Assembly (NCBI GenBank): GCA_017405065.1
Contig: JAFRBD010000159.1
Coordinates: forward strand, 1 to 44,596
Direction of reading: 5' to 3'
Source of the DNA: Ruminococcus sp.
GTDB taxonomy: Bacteria; Bacillota; Clostridia; Oscillospirales; Acutalibacteraceae
Length of the DNA: 44,596 bases
Under the pieces are notes generated by a model. It made no database searches. It was not told the DNA's origin and was given only the letters and a program-made list of their open reading frames with translations. Numbering within the stretch: the stretch's first letter is position 1; the number at the start of each line of letters is the position of its first letter. The position numbers and the translations under genes were made by a program. This document shows positions 29,333-37,451 of the stretch, one piece after another.

Positions 29333-29890
29333 ATGAATCATTCAGGCACTGTCACGCTCGAAACCGAACGCCTGATCCTGCGGCGTTTCACGCCCGACGA
29401 CGCAGAGGATATGTACCGCAACTGGGCGGCGAGCGAAGAGGTCACGCGCTTCCTGACATGGGAGCCGTACAAAAGCATCGACGAAGTCAAAGGCTACATA
29501 CAATACTGTATCGATGAATATCAAAAGCCCGATAACTACAACTGGATCATCGAGTATAAGGAAGTCAAAGAGGTCATCGGAAGTATCAGCGTAATTCTGA
29601 TCCGCGAGGATATCGCCGCGTGTGAAGTCGGCTATTGTATGAGCGACCGCTTCTGGGGCAGGGGGATCATGCCCGAGGCTCTTTCGGAGGTGATTCGATT
29701 TCTGTTTGAAGAGGTCGGCATGAACCGCATCCAAGCGACCCACGACGCAAGGAATCCCAATTCGGGCAGAGTCATGGAAAAATGCGGTATGAAAGTTGAA
29801 GGCGTCATGCGGCAGGCAAGCAGGAATAATCAGGGGGTCTGTGATTCGGTTATGAGAGCGATATTGAAGGAAGAGAGCTTTTATAGTTAG
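29333..29890 (+). CDS. GNAT N-acetyltransferase (RimJ/RimL type)
   Basis: 185 residues. LETERLILRRFTPDDAEDMY is the RimJ/RimL-type start, VGYCMSDRFWGRGIMPEAL is motif A that binds acetyl-CoA, and THDARNPNSGRVMEKCGMKV is motif B. It transfers acetyl from acetyl-CoA to an amine on a protein or small molecule; the acceptor is unknown. GGGAGG is 7 nt before ATG 29333; ATG 29327 is too close to it. The stop codon TAG (29888-29890) lies within the first TTAG of the heptamer array. Confidence 0.88.
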   Translation: MNHSGTVTLETERLILRRFTPDDAEDMYRNWAASEEVTRFLTWEPYKSIDEVKGYIQYCIDEYQKPDNYNWIIEYKEVKEVIGSISVILIREDIAACEVGYCMSDRFWGRGIMPEALSEVIRFLFEEVGMNRIQATHDARNPNSGRVMEKCGMKVEGVMRQASRNNQGVCDSVMRAILKEESFYS

Positions 29891-30073
29891 GAATTAGGAA
29901 TGAGGAATGAGGAATTGTTGGAAATCCTTCGGATTTTTGATTCCTATATAAAACAGCAACGCTTGCAACCCACAAAAAAGAGTTGCAAGCGTTTTAATTT
30001 ATCTTTTATTATATAATTCAAAACGCATCAGCGTTTCCCGAAATTCCTAATTCCTAACTCCTAATTCCTCATT
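29891..30073. repeat. Heptamer-bounded intergenic element (copy 4) with internal terminator
   Basis: Left units GAATTAG GAATGAG, GAATGAG (29891-29911). Inverted right units ATTCCTA ATTCCTA, ACTCCTA, ATTCCTC (30043-30070). The interior has GGAAATCCTTCGGATTTTTG (from 29924), a terminator-like stem AACGCTTGCAAC/GTTGCAAGCGTT with TTT (29958-29995), and an inverted GGGAAACGCTGATGCGTTTT module at its right end. It fills the whole gap between two convergent genes and abuts both stop codons. Confidence 0.7.
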
Positions 30074-30075
30074 AA

Positions 30076-32400
30076 TTACGCGTTTTCCACCACCTTCATC
30101 GCGATGGCGGTGATGTCGTCGTCGTGGTCGTTCATGCGGCGCTTCTTCGCCTCCTCCACGATATGGGCGGCGAGCTGTTCGGCAGATCCTTCGCGCCAGC
30201 TCATGATCAGCTTTTCGATCCAGTCGGGCGAGCCGATCATCACGCCGTCCGAGACCATCACGATCCAGTCGTCCTTCGTCAACACCATGTCCTCCCTGAC
30301 AAAGCGGGCTTCGTTCAGGATGCCCAGCGGCAGGGAGGGCATTTCTTTTTGATAGAGCTTGCTGTTCTTCTTGATATAGGTCGTACAGGCGCCCGCCTTC
30401 ATCAGCTCCGCTTTACCGGTAAAGCAGTTGAAGTCGACGAGGTCGAGGGTGGCGAGGGATTCCTCCTCGCTCTTGATCATCAGCGAGGAATTCGTCACCG
30501 CTAAAGAGCAGTCGTAGCTCAGCCCCGCCTTGCAGAGCTTCGACATCAGGCTGACCGCCATATTCGCGTCCACCGCCGCTCTGCCGCCCGAGCCCATGCC
30601 GTCGGAGATCATGGCGACGGTGCTGCCCGCGCCGTTCTCAAAGTAATTCAGGCAGTCGCCGCACAGCTCGCCGTCGTCGCAGACATGCTGGGCGGAGCCG
30701 ATCTCGAGATCGAACAGCGGCAGCTCGCACATCACGACCCGCGCCCTGTCGCCCTCAAAGCTCAGCACGGGGCTTTTAAAATAACGACCGCAGGCGCGGC
30801 CGACCTCACGGCTGAGCTGTGATTGGGACAGCGCTGTCCGCCTGCCGATCGCGATCTCGATCTCGACCGTCATGCCGCCGAGCCTGCTTGTCCGACAGGA
30901 GCAGTCGACGACGGATAAGCCTGCGGCGGACAACGCCTCGATCACCCTCTCGGCGCAGTTCTCGTCATAGCCTTCAATAGCGGCGAATTCCTCGGACAGA
31001 TCATGCAGGATATCGCTCAGACCTGCGAACTGTCCCGCGACCACCGATCGCACGCCCGTGATCCTGCGGCGCGCGGACTCCATCGACAGATAATCGCGGT
31101 AGGCGCGGCTGACGCTGTGGGCGAGTTCGCCGGTCTTGCAGCAGCGCTTGAGGAAGTTGTCGGCGATATCCGTTTCTTTGACATAGCCGCGCTCTTTGAG
31201 GGTATCGGTCAGACGGTGGAAGTCGTCGAGCGTCATGCCGCGGTCCTTTTCCCAGCAGTATACGCGCAGCCCGCAGTTTTTGCAGGTATAATCGGCGGCG
31301 CGCTCATAGACCCAGTTCGCGTTTGGCTCATAGAGCCTTGAGAGCCTGTCCGACACCGCATTGACGCAGGAGCTGACGTTTTCGAGCGCCTTGGAACAAT
31401 GCTCAAGGCGCATGGTGACGCTGCGGCGGATCGCTTCCTCCCCCGCGTGCGACGCGTCGTCGCTGAAGATGGCGGTCATGAAATTTCCCGTTTCTTTCGG
31501 GATCAGCAGAAAGATCCCGGAGGCGACGCCGCATTCGATCGCCGTGGTCAGCACCATACCGCGGTCGGGCGCGGCAAAGGCAAACACCGTGCCGCAGATC
31601 AGCGCCGCGAACATCACGGCGACCTTACCCATCGGCGCTAAAAGTCCGCCGACCAGTCCCGTCAGGGAGTAGCCCGCCGCCAAAAACAGGAGCTTTGCGT
31701 CCGACAGAGCAAATACCGTACCTGTCGCGATGCCCGCGATGCTGCCGCCCTTGACCATTCCGTAACGCGCGAACATCAGGATCAGTAAAACAGCCAGTAT
31801 CCTGCCGACCGATACGGATCCGATCATCACCCGCGAAAGGGACAGCAGGAGAATACAGCCGGTCATCGACAGACAGGCAAGCTCCTGCTGTGAAAAGCCG
31901 GAAAGCGCGCGCTTTGACTCGAACAGCAGGGCGGTGCGGCTCATGAAGTAGGCTCCCGCCGCGGCGATCAGCGCTTCGATCACACATTCATATACCTCGG
32001 TCATCTCGCTCTGTGAGGAGAGGGTCAGGGCGATCCCCGTCGCAAATACGGGGATGAAGGCGACAGCGGGCGCGAACAGGCGGTGGTCGGAGACCTTTTT
32101 CAGCTCATTTAGCACCCAGCGGATCGCGCCGATGGACACGACCACGGCGATATAGCGAAAGGTCGACAGCGGCGACGAGAGCAGATAGCTCAGCGCCGCG
32201 CCGAGCATCCCCGCGGGCATATAGGCGAACGGCAGCGCCGCGACGATCGACGCGCCGAAAGGCGAAAGATCGCCGAGCGTCGCGCCGCGCGACACGATCC
32301 CTCCCGCGATAAAGCAGGAGATATGCAGCACGACCTCGCGCGCGATCCCGCGGCTTCTGACGCGCGAACGCGCGCTGTGCACAGCTTGTACAACAGACAT
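30076..32400 (-). CDS. spoIIE: Stage II sporulation protein E
   Basis: 774 residues (B. subtilis SpoIIE has 827). The N-terminal half has about ten membrane helices (residues ~25-310), a middle regulatory region contains two CxxC pairs, and the last ~210 residues are a PP2C phosphatase (AMISDGMGSGGRAAVDANMA, LPLGILNEARFVREDMVL, DDWIVMVSDGVMIGSPDW with the metal Asp). SpoIIE sits at the polar septum and dephosphorylates SpoIIAA, which frees sigma-F in the forespore. Its presence says the organism belongs to a spore-forming lineage. ATAAGGA precedes ATG 32400. The upstream promoter has an unusually long spacer. Confidence 0.95.
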   Translation of the reverse strand: MSVVQAVHSARSRVRSRGIAREVVLHISCFIAGGIVSRGATLGDLSPFGASIVAALPFAYMPAGMLGAALSYLLSSPLSTFRYIAVVVSIGAIRWVLNELKKVSDHRLFAPAVAFIPVFATGIALTLSSQSEMTEVYECVIEALIAAAGAYFMSRTALLFESKRALSGFSQQELACLSMTGCILLLSLSRVMIGSVSVGRILAVLLILMFARYGMVKGGSIAGIATGTVFALSDAKLLFLAAGYSLTGLVGGLLAPMGKVAVMFAALICGTVFAFAAPDRGMVLTTAIECGVASGIFLLIPKETGNFMTAIFSDDASHAGEEAIRRSVTMRLEHCSKALENVSSCVNAVSDRLSRLYEPNANWVYERAADYTCKNCGLRVYCWEKDRGMTLDDFHRLTDTLKERGYVKETDIADNFLKRCCKTGELAHSVSRAYRDYLSMESARRRITGVRSVVAGQFAGLSDILHDLSEEFAAIEGYDENCAERVIEALSAAGLSVVDCSCRTSRLGGMTVEIEIAIGRRTALSQSQLSREVGRACGRYFKSPVLSFEGDRARVVMCELPLFDLEIGSAQHVCDDGELCGDCLNYFENGAGSTVAMISDGMGSGGRAAVDANMAVSLMSKLCKAGLSYDCSLAVTNSSLMIKSEEESLATLDLVDFNCFTGKAELMKAGACTTYIKKNSKLYQKEMPSLPLGILNEARFVREDMVLTKDDWIVMVSDGVMIGSPDWIEKLIMSWREGSAEQLAAHIVEEAKKRRMNDHDDDITAIAMKVVENA

Positions 32401-32454
32401 GTTATCATTCCTTATATATTAATGACAAGCGGTGATTGCCGCTTTCTGCCCCTC

Positions 32455-32487
32455 ATTATAACGGATATGAACGCACGCGTTTGTCGG
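32455..32487 (-). promoter_or_regulatory. Possible long-spacer (Spo0A-type) spoIIE promoter
   Basis: Minus strand: TATAAT (32460-32455) with CCGACA 21 nt upstream (32487-32482), overlapping CGACAAA, which is partly like a Spo0A box. In B. subtilis, Spo0A-activated sigma-A promoters such as spoIIG and spoIIE have longer than normal spacers. The match is suggestive only. An AAGCGG/CCGCTT hairpin (32427-32444) lies in the leader. Confidence 0.4.
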
Positions 32488-32621
32488 GGTATGGATGGGA
32501 ATTACGGTAATGTTTTCGGATATCGGGGAAAGGAAAACAGGGAAATCGGAGGAATGGCAAAACGCCGTAGAGTTATATTTGAATTACCGATAAGCCGTAG
32601 AGAAAGATGGATTCAGAATAC

Positions 32622-32652
32622 AAAAAGAACCTCTCCGCTCGGAAAGGCTCTT
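32622..32652 (-). terminator. Terminator of the arg operon
   Basis: On the minus strand AAGAGCCTTTCCG pairs with CGGAGAGGTTCTT (two G-U pairs), followed by TTTT. It lies 67 nt after the argF stop and before the spoIIE promoter. Confidence 0.75.
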
Positions 32653-32686
32653 AATATGGCGGACTCTGTCCGCACTTGATTCTATT

Positions 32687-32711
32687 CGGGAGGAGCAAGC
32701 CCCTCCCCTAC
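32687..32711. repeat. CGGGAGGAGCAAGCCCC repeat after argF
   Basis: Identical over 25 nt to the repeats at 2966-2990 and 16644-16668. It sits between the argF stop codon and the operon terminator. Apart from this, the gap 32461-32718 holds only the terminator and the spoIIE promoter; no gene is seen. Confidence 0.7.
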
Positions 32712-32718
32712 TTTCATC

Positions 32719-33705
32719 CTAAGAAAGAGTCGCGGCGATGACCGCCTTGATGGTGTGCATACGGTTCTCCGCCTCGTCGAAGACGATGGAGCGCTCGCTC
32801 TCAAAGACCTCGTCGGTGACCTCCATGCAGTCGATGCCGAACTTGTCATGGATCTGCTTGCCGATGGTGGTGTTCAGGTCGTGGAAGGCGGGCAGACAGT
32901 GCATAAAGCGGCACTGTGAGCCGGCGTTATCCATCAAAGCGGCGTTCACCCGGTAGGGGGACAGGTCGCGGATGCGCTCCTCCCAGACCTCATCCGGTTC
33001 GCCCATACTGACCCATACGTCGGTATAGATCACGTCGGCGTTCTTGGTCGCCGTGATCGGATCCTCGATGAACTCGAGAACAGCGCCGGTATCGGCGGCG
33101 ATCGCCTGACACTCAGCGACCAGCTCCGCGTCAGGGAAATACTTCTTCGGTGCGCAGGCGACAAAGTGCATGCCCATCTTGGCACAGCCGACCATCAGGG
33201 AGTTGCCCATGTTGTAGCGCGCGTCGCCCATGTAAACGAGCTTTTTACCCTTCAGATCGCCGAAATGCTCGCGAACGGTGAGGAAGTCGGCGAGGATCTG
33301 GGTGGGGTGGAACTCGTTGGTGAGTCCGTTATAGACCGGCACGCCGGCGTATTTTGCGAGTTCTTCAACGATCGACTGACCGTAGCCGCGGTACTCGATC
33401 GCGTCGTACATCCTGCCCAGCACGCGGGCGGTGTCGGCGATGCTTTCCTTCTTGCCGATCTGGGAGCCCGAGGGGTCGAGATAGGTCGGGTGCATACCGA
33501 GGTCGGCGGCGGCGACCTCGAACGAACAGCGGGTGCGGGTCGATGTCTTTTCAAAGATCAGGGCGATGCTTTTGCCCTCGCACAAACGGTGGGGTATCCC
33601 CGCCTTTTTCTTTGCCTTCAGATCGGCGGCAAGGTCGAGCAAGCCCGCGATCTCGTCGGGGGTCAGGTCTAACAGTTTTAAGAAATGCTTGTTTTTCAGG
33701 TTCAT
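32719..33705 (-). CDS. argF: Ornithine carbamoyltransferase
   Basis: 328 residues. Makes citrulline from ornithine and carbamoyl phosphate, the sixth step of arginine synthesis. [18 protein letters not shown] binds carbamoyl phosphate, [13 protein letters not shown] is the HPxQ motif, and MHCLPAFHD carries the catalytic Cys (HCLP). [15 protein letters not shown] is also typical. A GTG at 33714 opens the frame, but ATG 33705 with AGAGGTG 6 nt upstream is preferred. It is the last gene of the arg cluster. Biosynthetic rather than catabolic use is inferred from that position. Confidence 0.96.
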   Translation of the reverse strand: MNLKNKHFLKLLDLTPDEIAGLLDLAADLKAKKKAGIPHRLCEGKSIALIFEKTSTRTRCSFEVAAADLGMHPTYLDPSGSQIGKKESIADTARVLGRMYDAIEYRGYGQSIVEELAKYAGVPVYNGLTNEFHPTQILADFLTVREHFGDLKGKKLVYMGDARYNMGNSLMVGCAKMGMHFVACAPKKYFPDAELVAECQAIAADTGAVLEFIEDPITATKNADVIYTDVWVSMGEPDEVWEERIRDLSPYRVNAALMDNAGSQCRFMHCLPAFHDLNTTIGKQIHDKFGIDCMEVTDEVFESERSIVFDEAENRMHTIKAVIAATLS

Positions 33706-33750
33706 GGGTTTCACCTCTGGTTCATTAACACGGTCTTGAACAAGGAACCA

Positions 33751-33781
33751 ATTCCTAATTCCTCATTCCTAATTCCTCATT
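33751..33781. repeat. Single heptamer tract between argD and argF
   Basis: Four units ATTCCTA ATTCCTC, ATTCCTA ATTCCTC followed by ATT. It starts 2 nt after the argD stop codon (minus-strand reading GAATGAGGAATTAGG). No partner tract; this is a lone end. Confidence 0.7.
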
Positions 33782-33782
33782 C

Positions 33783-34934
33783 TTATAGCGCGTCGATGAT
33801 GACGTCCACCGCTTTTTCGAGCTGTTCCTGCGGGATGTTCAGCGGGGGGAGCAATCTCAGCTTTTCCTTGGCGGAGAGGCAGAGAACGCCGTTTGCCATA
33901 CAGGCGGCGAGGACTTCGGCAACGGGCTTTTTCGTTGTAATACCGATCATCAGTCCCATACCGCTGACGGTGAAGCCTGCCTCTTCGATCCGCTCTTTGA
34001 CATACTGTCCCTTGGCGGCGACCTGTGCCAAGAACGCGTCATCCATACGATCCAGCACCGAAACAGCGGCGGCGGCGCAGACGGGATTGCCGCCGAAGGT
34101 GGAGCCGTGGTCGCCGTAACCGAGGACGGAGCTGACCTTTTCGCTCATTAAGGTCGCGCCCATCGGCAGACCTGCCGCGAGACCCTTCGCGGTAGACACC
34201 ACGTCGGGCTGCACGCCGAAATGCATATAGGAATAGAGCTTGCCGGTGCGTCCGTTGCCGGTCTGTACCTCGTCGATCATAAAGACGAGGTCGTTCTCTT
34301 TGCAGATGCGATCGACCGCCTTGACAAAGTCCGCGTCGAGGGTATTGACGCCGCCCTCGCCCTGTACCGTTTCGATCAGGATACCGGCGACCTTGTTTTC
34401 GGCGACGAGCCTTTGCAGTCCTTCCGTATCGTTCGCGTCCGCGTAGAGGAAGCCCTCGGTCAGCGGGAGAAAATCATGGTGAAAATGCTCCTGACCCGTC
34501 GCCGCGAGGGTGGTCAGCGTACGACCGTGGAAGCTCTTGTTGAGCGTGATGATGTTGTAATAGTCGGCGCCTTTATGAGAAGCTGCATATTTGCGCGCGA
34601 CCTTGACGGCGCACTCGTTCGCCTCCGCGCCGGAATTGCTGAAAAAAACCTTATCCATCCCCGTACGGGTACAGAGGATCTGAGCCAGCTCAGCGCAGGG
34701 AGCGGTGTAGTACAGGTTGGAGGTATGCTGTAAGGTCTTCGCCTGATCGGCGACAGCCTGCGCCCAGACGGGATCGGCATAGCCAAAGGCGTTGACGCCG
34801 ATACCGGAGGTCATGTCGATATATTCCCTGCCGTTTTCGTCATAGCAAAGACAGCCTTTTCCTTTGACGATGGCAAGGTCAAAGCGCTTGTAGGTATGCG
34901 CGATATATTGTTCATCTGTTTTCTTGATGTTCAT
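33783..34934 (-). CDS. argD: Acetylornithine aminotransferase
   Basis: 383 residues. A PLP-dependent class III aminotransferase that converts N-acetylglutamate semialdehyde to N-acetylornithine. YIDMTSGIGVNAFGYADP, FFSNSGAEANECAVKVAR (phosphate-binding turn), FMIDEVQTGNGRTGKL and DVVSTAKGLAAGLPMGATL (Schiff-base Lys) are all present. The frame also opens at ATG 34946, but ATG 34934 has GGAG 6 nt upstream and gives the usual length. It lies between argB and argF on the same strand. Confidence 0.95.
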   Translation of the reverse strand: MNIKKTDEQYIAHTYKRFDLAIVKGKGCLCYDENGREYIDMTSGIGVNAFGYADPVWAQAVADQAKTLQHTSNLYYTAPCAELAQILCTRTGMDKVFFSNSGAEANECAVKVARKYAASHKGADYYNIITLNKSFHGRTLTTLAATGQEHFHHDFLPLTEGFLYADANDTEGLQRLVAENKVAGILIETVQGEGGVNTLDADFVKAVDRICKENDLVFMIDEVQTGNGRTGKLYSYMHFGVQPDVVSTAKGLAAGLPMGATLMSEKVSSVLGYGDHGSTFGGNPVCAAAAVSVLDRMDDAFLAQVAAKGQYVKERIEEAGFTVSGMGLMIGITTKKPVAEVLAACMANGVLCLSAKEKLRLLPPLNIPQEQLEKAVDVIIDAL

Positions 34935-34964
34935 AGTATGCTCCATTAGCGTTTGATGCTATTT

Positions 34965-35045
34965 GTAGGGTACGGCGGTTCCCGACGTACCGTTAATGAA
35001 ACGTTTGAGATTAATCTGCGGTACGTCGCAAGCGCCGTACCCTAC
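34965..35045. repeat. GTAGGGTACGGCG inverted repeat between argB and argD
   Basis: GTAGGGTACGGCG (34965-34977) is the exact complement of CGCCGTACCCTAC (35033-35045). A second inner pair, CGACGTACCG / CGGTACGTCG, continues the stem. The loop region is AT-rich. In mRNA it forms one long hairpin between the two genes. Confidence 0.75.
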
Positions 35046-35060
35046 AATAAACGTTTCACG

Positions 35061-35930
35061 TTATTTCTCGTCCGCGAGCACCATGGTGCCGGCGCCTTCG
35101 TCGGTCATCAGCTCCATGAGGATGGAGTGCGGGACTCTGCCGTCCATGATGATGACCTTCTGGACGCCCTTGTAGATCGCCTCGATACAGCAGCCGACCT
35201 TCGGGATCATGCCGCCGGAGATGATACCGTCGCGGTAGAGCGTCTGCGCCTCGCTGACGGTGATCTGGGGGATCAGGCTGTTTTCATCGTCCTTATCCTT
35301 TAAGATGCCCGCGATATCGGTCATCATGATGAGTCTTTCGGCTTTGATCGCGCCGGCGATATACGCCGCGGCGGTGTCGCCGTTGATATTATAGGCGTTG
35401 CCCTCATCGTCGCAGCCGATGGTGGACACGACGGGGATATAGCCCTTTTCAAGCAGATCCATGATCGGTTCGGGGCGGATCTCGGTGATATTGCCGACGT
35501 AGCCGAGGCGGGGATCCTTCATCTCCGCTTCGATCAGCCTGCCGTCCATGCCGGAAATGCCCATCGCCTTGCCGCCCTTTGCCTCAAGCAGGTTGACCAG
35601 CGTCTTGTTGACCTTGCCGGACAGCACCATCTGGACGATCTCGATGGTCTCTTTATCCGTGACGCGCAGGCCGTCCACGAACTCGGGCTTTTTGCCGACG
35701 CGCTGCATGATCTCGTTGATGGCGGGGCCGCCTCCGTGCACCAGCACGACCTTGACGCCGATCAGCCATAAGAGGACGATATCCTGCATGACCTGCTCCT
35801 TGAGCTCTTCGTTGATCATGGCATTGCCGCCGTATTTGACGACGACGATCTTTCCGTTATATTTTTTGATATACGGCAGGGCGGCGCATAATACCTCCGC
35901 CCTGTCGGCGTTTGAAAAATTGTTGTTCAT
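35061..35930 (-). CDS. argB: Acetylglutamate kinase
   Basis: 289 residues. Phosphorylates N-acetylglutamate with ATP, the second step of the pathway. KIVVVKYGGNAMINEELKEQ holds the phosphate-binding Lys and Gly pair, VLVHGGGPAINEIMQRVG binds substrate, and GDTAAAYIAGAIKAERLIMM and SGGMIPKVGCCIEAI complete the amino-acid kinase fold. An N-terminal helix before KYNGKIVV (ADRAEVLCAALPYIKKYNG) is the extension found in arginine-sensitive hexameric enzymes, so feedback inhibition by arginine is likely. Confidence 0.96.
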   Translation of the reverse strand: MNNNFSNADRAEVLCAALPYIKKYNGKIVVVKYGGNAMINEELKEQVMQDIVLLWLIGVKVVLVHGGGPAINEIMQRVGKKPEFVDGLRVTDKETIEIVQMVLSGKVNKTLVNLLEAKGGKAMGISGMDGRLIEAEMKDPRLGYVGNITEIRPEPIMDLLEKGYIPVVSTIGCDDEGNAYNINGDTAAAYIAGAIKAERLIMMTDIAGILKDKDDENSLIPQITVSEAQTLYRDGIISGGMIPKVGCCIEAIYKGVQKVIIMDGRVPHSILMELMTDEGAGTMVLADEK

Positions 35931-35951
35931 ATGCTATTACCTCATATTGCA

Positions 35952-36075
35952 GTCATTCCGAGGAGGGTCAACGACCCGACGTGGGAATCCCACAAAAAGG
36001 GACTGATACTTTCTGTAACATCAAACGTTATGAATGACAAGGGGATTGCCACGCCCCTAAAGGGGCTCGCAATGA
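35952..36075. repeat. GTCATTCCGAGG-ended repeat (copy 1), argJ-argB gap
   Basis: Left end GTCATTCCGAGG, right end CTCGCAATGAC (10 of 11 inverted matches). The interior has GGTCAACGACC, GTGGGAATCCC and GCCCCTAAAGGGGC. It fills nearly all of the gap. Confidence 0.7.
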
Positions 36076-36083
36076 CATTTTTA

Positions 36084-37298
36084 TCAAGTCCGATAATCTC
36101 CGTTGATCTTGACATAATCGTAGGTCAGATCGCAGCCCCACGCGGTGGAGCTGAAATCACCGTCGTTGAGGGCGACCAAAATCTCGATCTCTTTTTCGAG
36201 CAGGATCTCTTTCGCCTTTTCCTCGCTGAATTCGACGCCCGCGCCGTTTTGGCAGACGAGGATCTCACCCTTGGCGCTTTGAAAGCTGACGTCGATCTTA
36301 TTCACGTCCACGTCCGCGCCGGAGTAGCCGATCGCGCACAGCACGCGTCCCCAGTTGGCGTCCGCGCCGAACATCGCCGCTTTCAACAGGCTGGAGCAGA
36401 TGACGGATTTCGCGACGGTTTTGGCGATATCGAGGGTCTTCGCGCCGCTGACCTTGCACTCCAGCAGCTTGGTCGCGCCCTCGCCGTCGCCCGCGATCAT
36501 GCGGCACAGTCCGACGGTCACGGTGTTGAGCGCCTGCATAAAGGCGGTGAAATCCTCGCCCTCAGCGGTGATCTCCGTGTTGCCCGCCAGACCGTTGGCG
36601 AGTACCGTCACCATATCGTTGGTGGAGGTGTCGCCGTCGATCGAGATCATGTTGAAGGTGTTCCGGATATCGCCCGACAGCGCCTTTTGGAGCATGGCGG
36701 GGGCGATCGCGCAGTCGGTAGTGATGAACACCAGCATAGTCGCCATGTTCGGATGGATCATGCCGCTGCCCTTGGCGATGCCGCCGATGCGGCAGGTTTT
36801 GCCGCCGCAGGTGAATTCCACGGCGACCTCCTTCGGGATGGTATCGGTGGTCATGATGCCTAAAGCCGCCTCATGGCTGCCGTCGGCGCTGAGCTTAGCT
36901 ACCAGCTCGTCCATGCCGCTTTTGATGGGATCGAGGCTGAGCGGCTGACCGATCACGCCGGTGGAGGCGACCACTACGTCATTTGCTGTAATGCCGGTCT
37001 TTTCCTCTACCAATGCCGACATTCCCTCGGCGATCCCGATACCGTCGGCGTTGCAGGTATTGGCGTTGCCGGAGTTGCAGATCACCGCCTGCGCCCTGCC
37101 GTCGGCGATATGCGCCTTGGTGACGGTCAGAGGAGCGCCCTTGACGAGGTTAGTGGTATAGACCGCCGCCGCCGAAGCGGGAACGTCGCTGACGATCAGC
37201 GAAAGGTCGTTTTTCGATGTATTTTTGCGGATGCCGCAGTGCACGCCGGACGCCTTGAAGCCCTGCGCCGCGGTCACGCCGCCGTTGATGAGTTTCAT
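36084..37298 (-). CDS. argJ: Bifunctional glutamate N-acetyltransferase (ornithine acetyltransferase)
   Basis: 404 residues. Moves the acetyl group from N-acetylornithine to glutamate, closing the acetyl cycle, and may also use acetyl-CoA. The Ntn-type self-cleavage site is in KGSGMIHPNMATMLVFITTD, where Thr of ATM becomes the new N-terminus and nucleophile. ICNSGNANTC and GDTSTNDMVTVLANG are also conserved. ATG 37298 is chosen because AAGGAAGG is 8 nt upstream; other ATGs at 37304 and 37322 are too near or too far. With no argA or argE seen, this enzyme probably also makes the first acetylglutamate. Confidence 0.96.
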   Translation of the reverse strand: MKLINGGVTAAQGFKASGVHCGIRKNTSKNDLSLIVSDVPASAAAVYTTNLVKGAPLTVTKAHIADGRAQAVICNSGNANTCNADGIGIAEGMSALVEEKTGITANDVVVASTGVIGQPLSLDPIKSGMDELVAKLSADGSHEAALGIMTTDTIPKEVAVEFTCGGKTCRIGGIAKGSGMIHPNMATMLVFITTDCAIAPAMLQKALSGDIRNTFNMISIDGDTSTNDMVTVLANGLAGNTEITAEGEDFTAFMQALNTVTVGLCRMIAGDGEGATKLLECKVSGAKTLDIAKTVAKSVICSSLLKAAMFGADANWGRVLCAIGYSGADVDVNKIDVSFQSAKGEILVCQNGAGVEFSEEKAKEILLEKEIEILVALNDGDFSSTAWGCDLTYDYVKINGDYRT

Positions 37299-37322
37299 AT
37301 TCATATTCCTTCCTTCATCCAT

Positions 37323-37449
37323 GTCATTCCGAGGAGCAGGCGAAACGCCTGCGACGTGGGAATCCCCTTGTTATTAATATTGTTTGGGAGGATATGTCCT
37401 GCTCCTCTTTGTGGGATTGCCGCGGCTCCTTTGGGAGCCTCGCAATGAC
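37323..37449. repeat. GTCATTCCGAGG-ended repeat (copy 2), argC-argJ gap
   Basis: Left GTCATTCCGAGGAGC, right CTCGCAATGAC. The interior has GCAGGCG..CGCCTGC, GTGGGAATCCC, CTCCTCTTTGTGGGATTGCC and GGCTCCTTTGGGAGCC. It is the best-preserved copy; the right end is 2 nt from the argC stop codon. Confidence 0.75.
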
Positions 37450-37451
37450 AA

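Noticed and set aside
32323-32679. Plus-strand frame between spoIIE and argF
   Set aside because: It overlaps the spoIIE start, its promoter and the arg terminator, and shows no family likeness.
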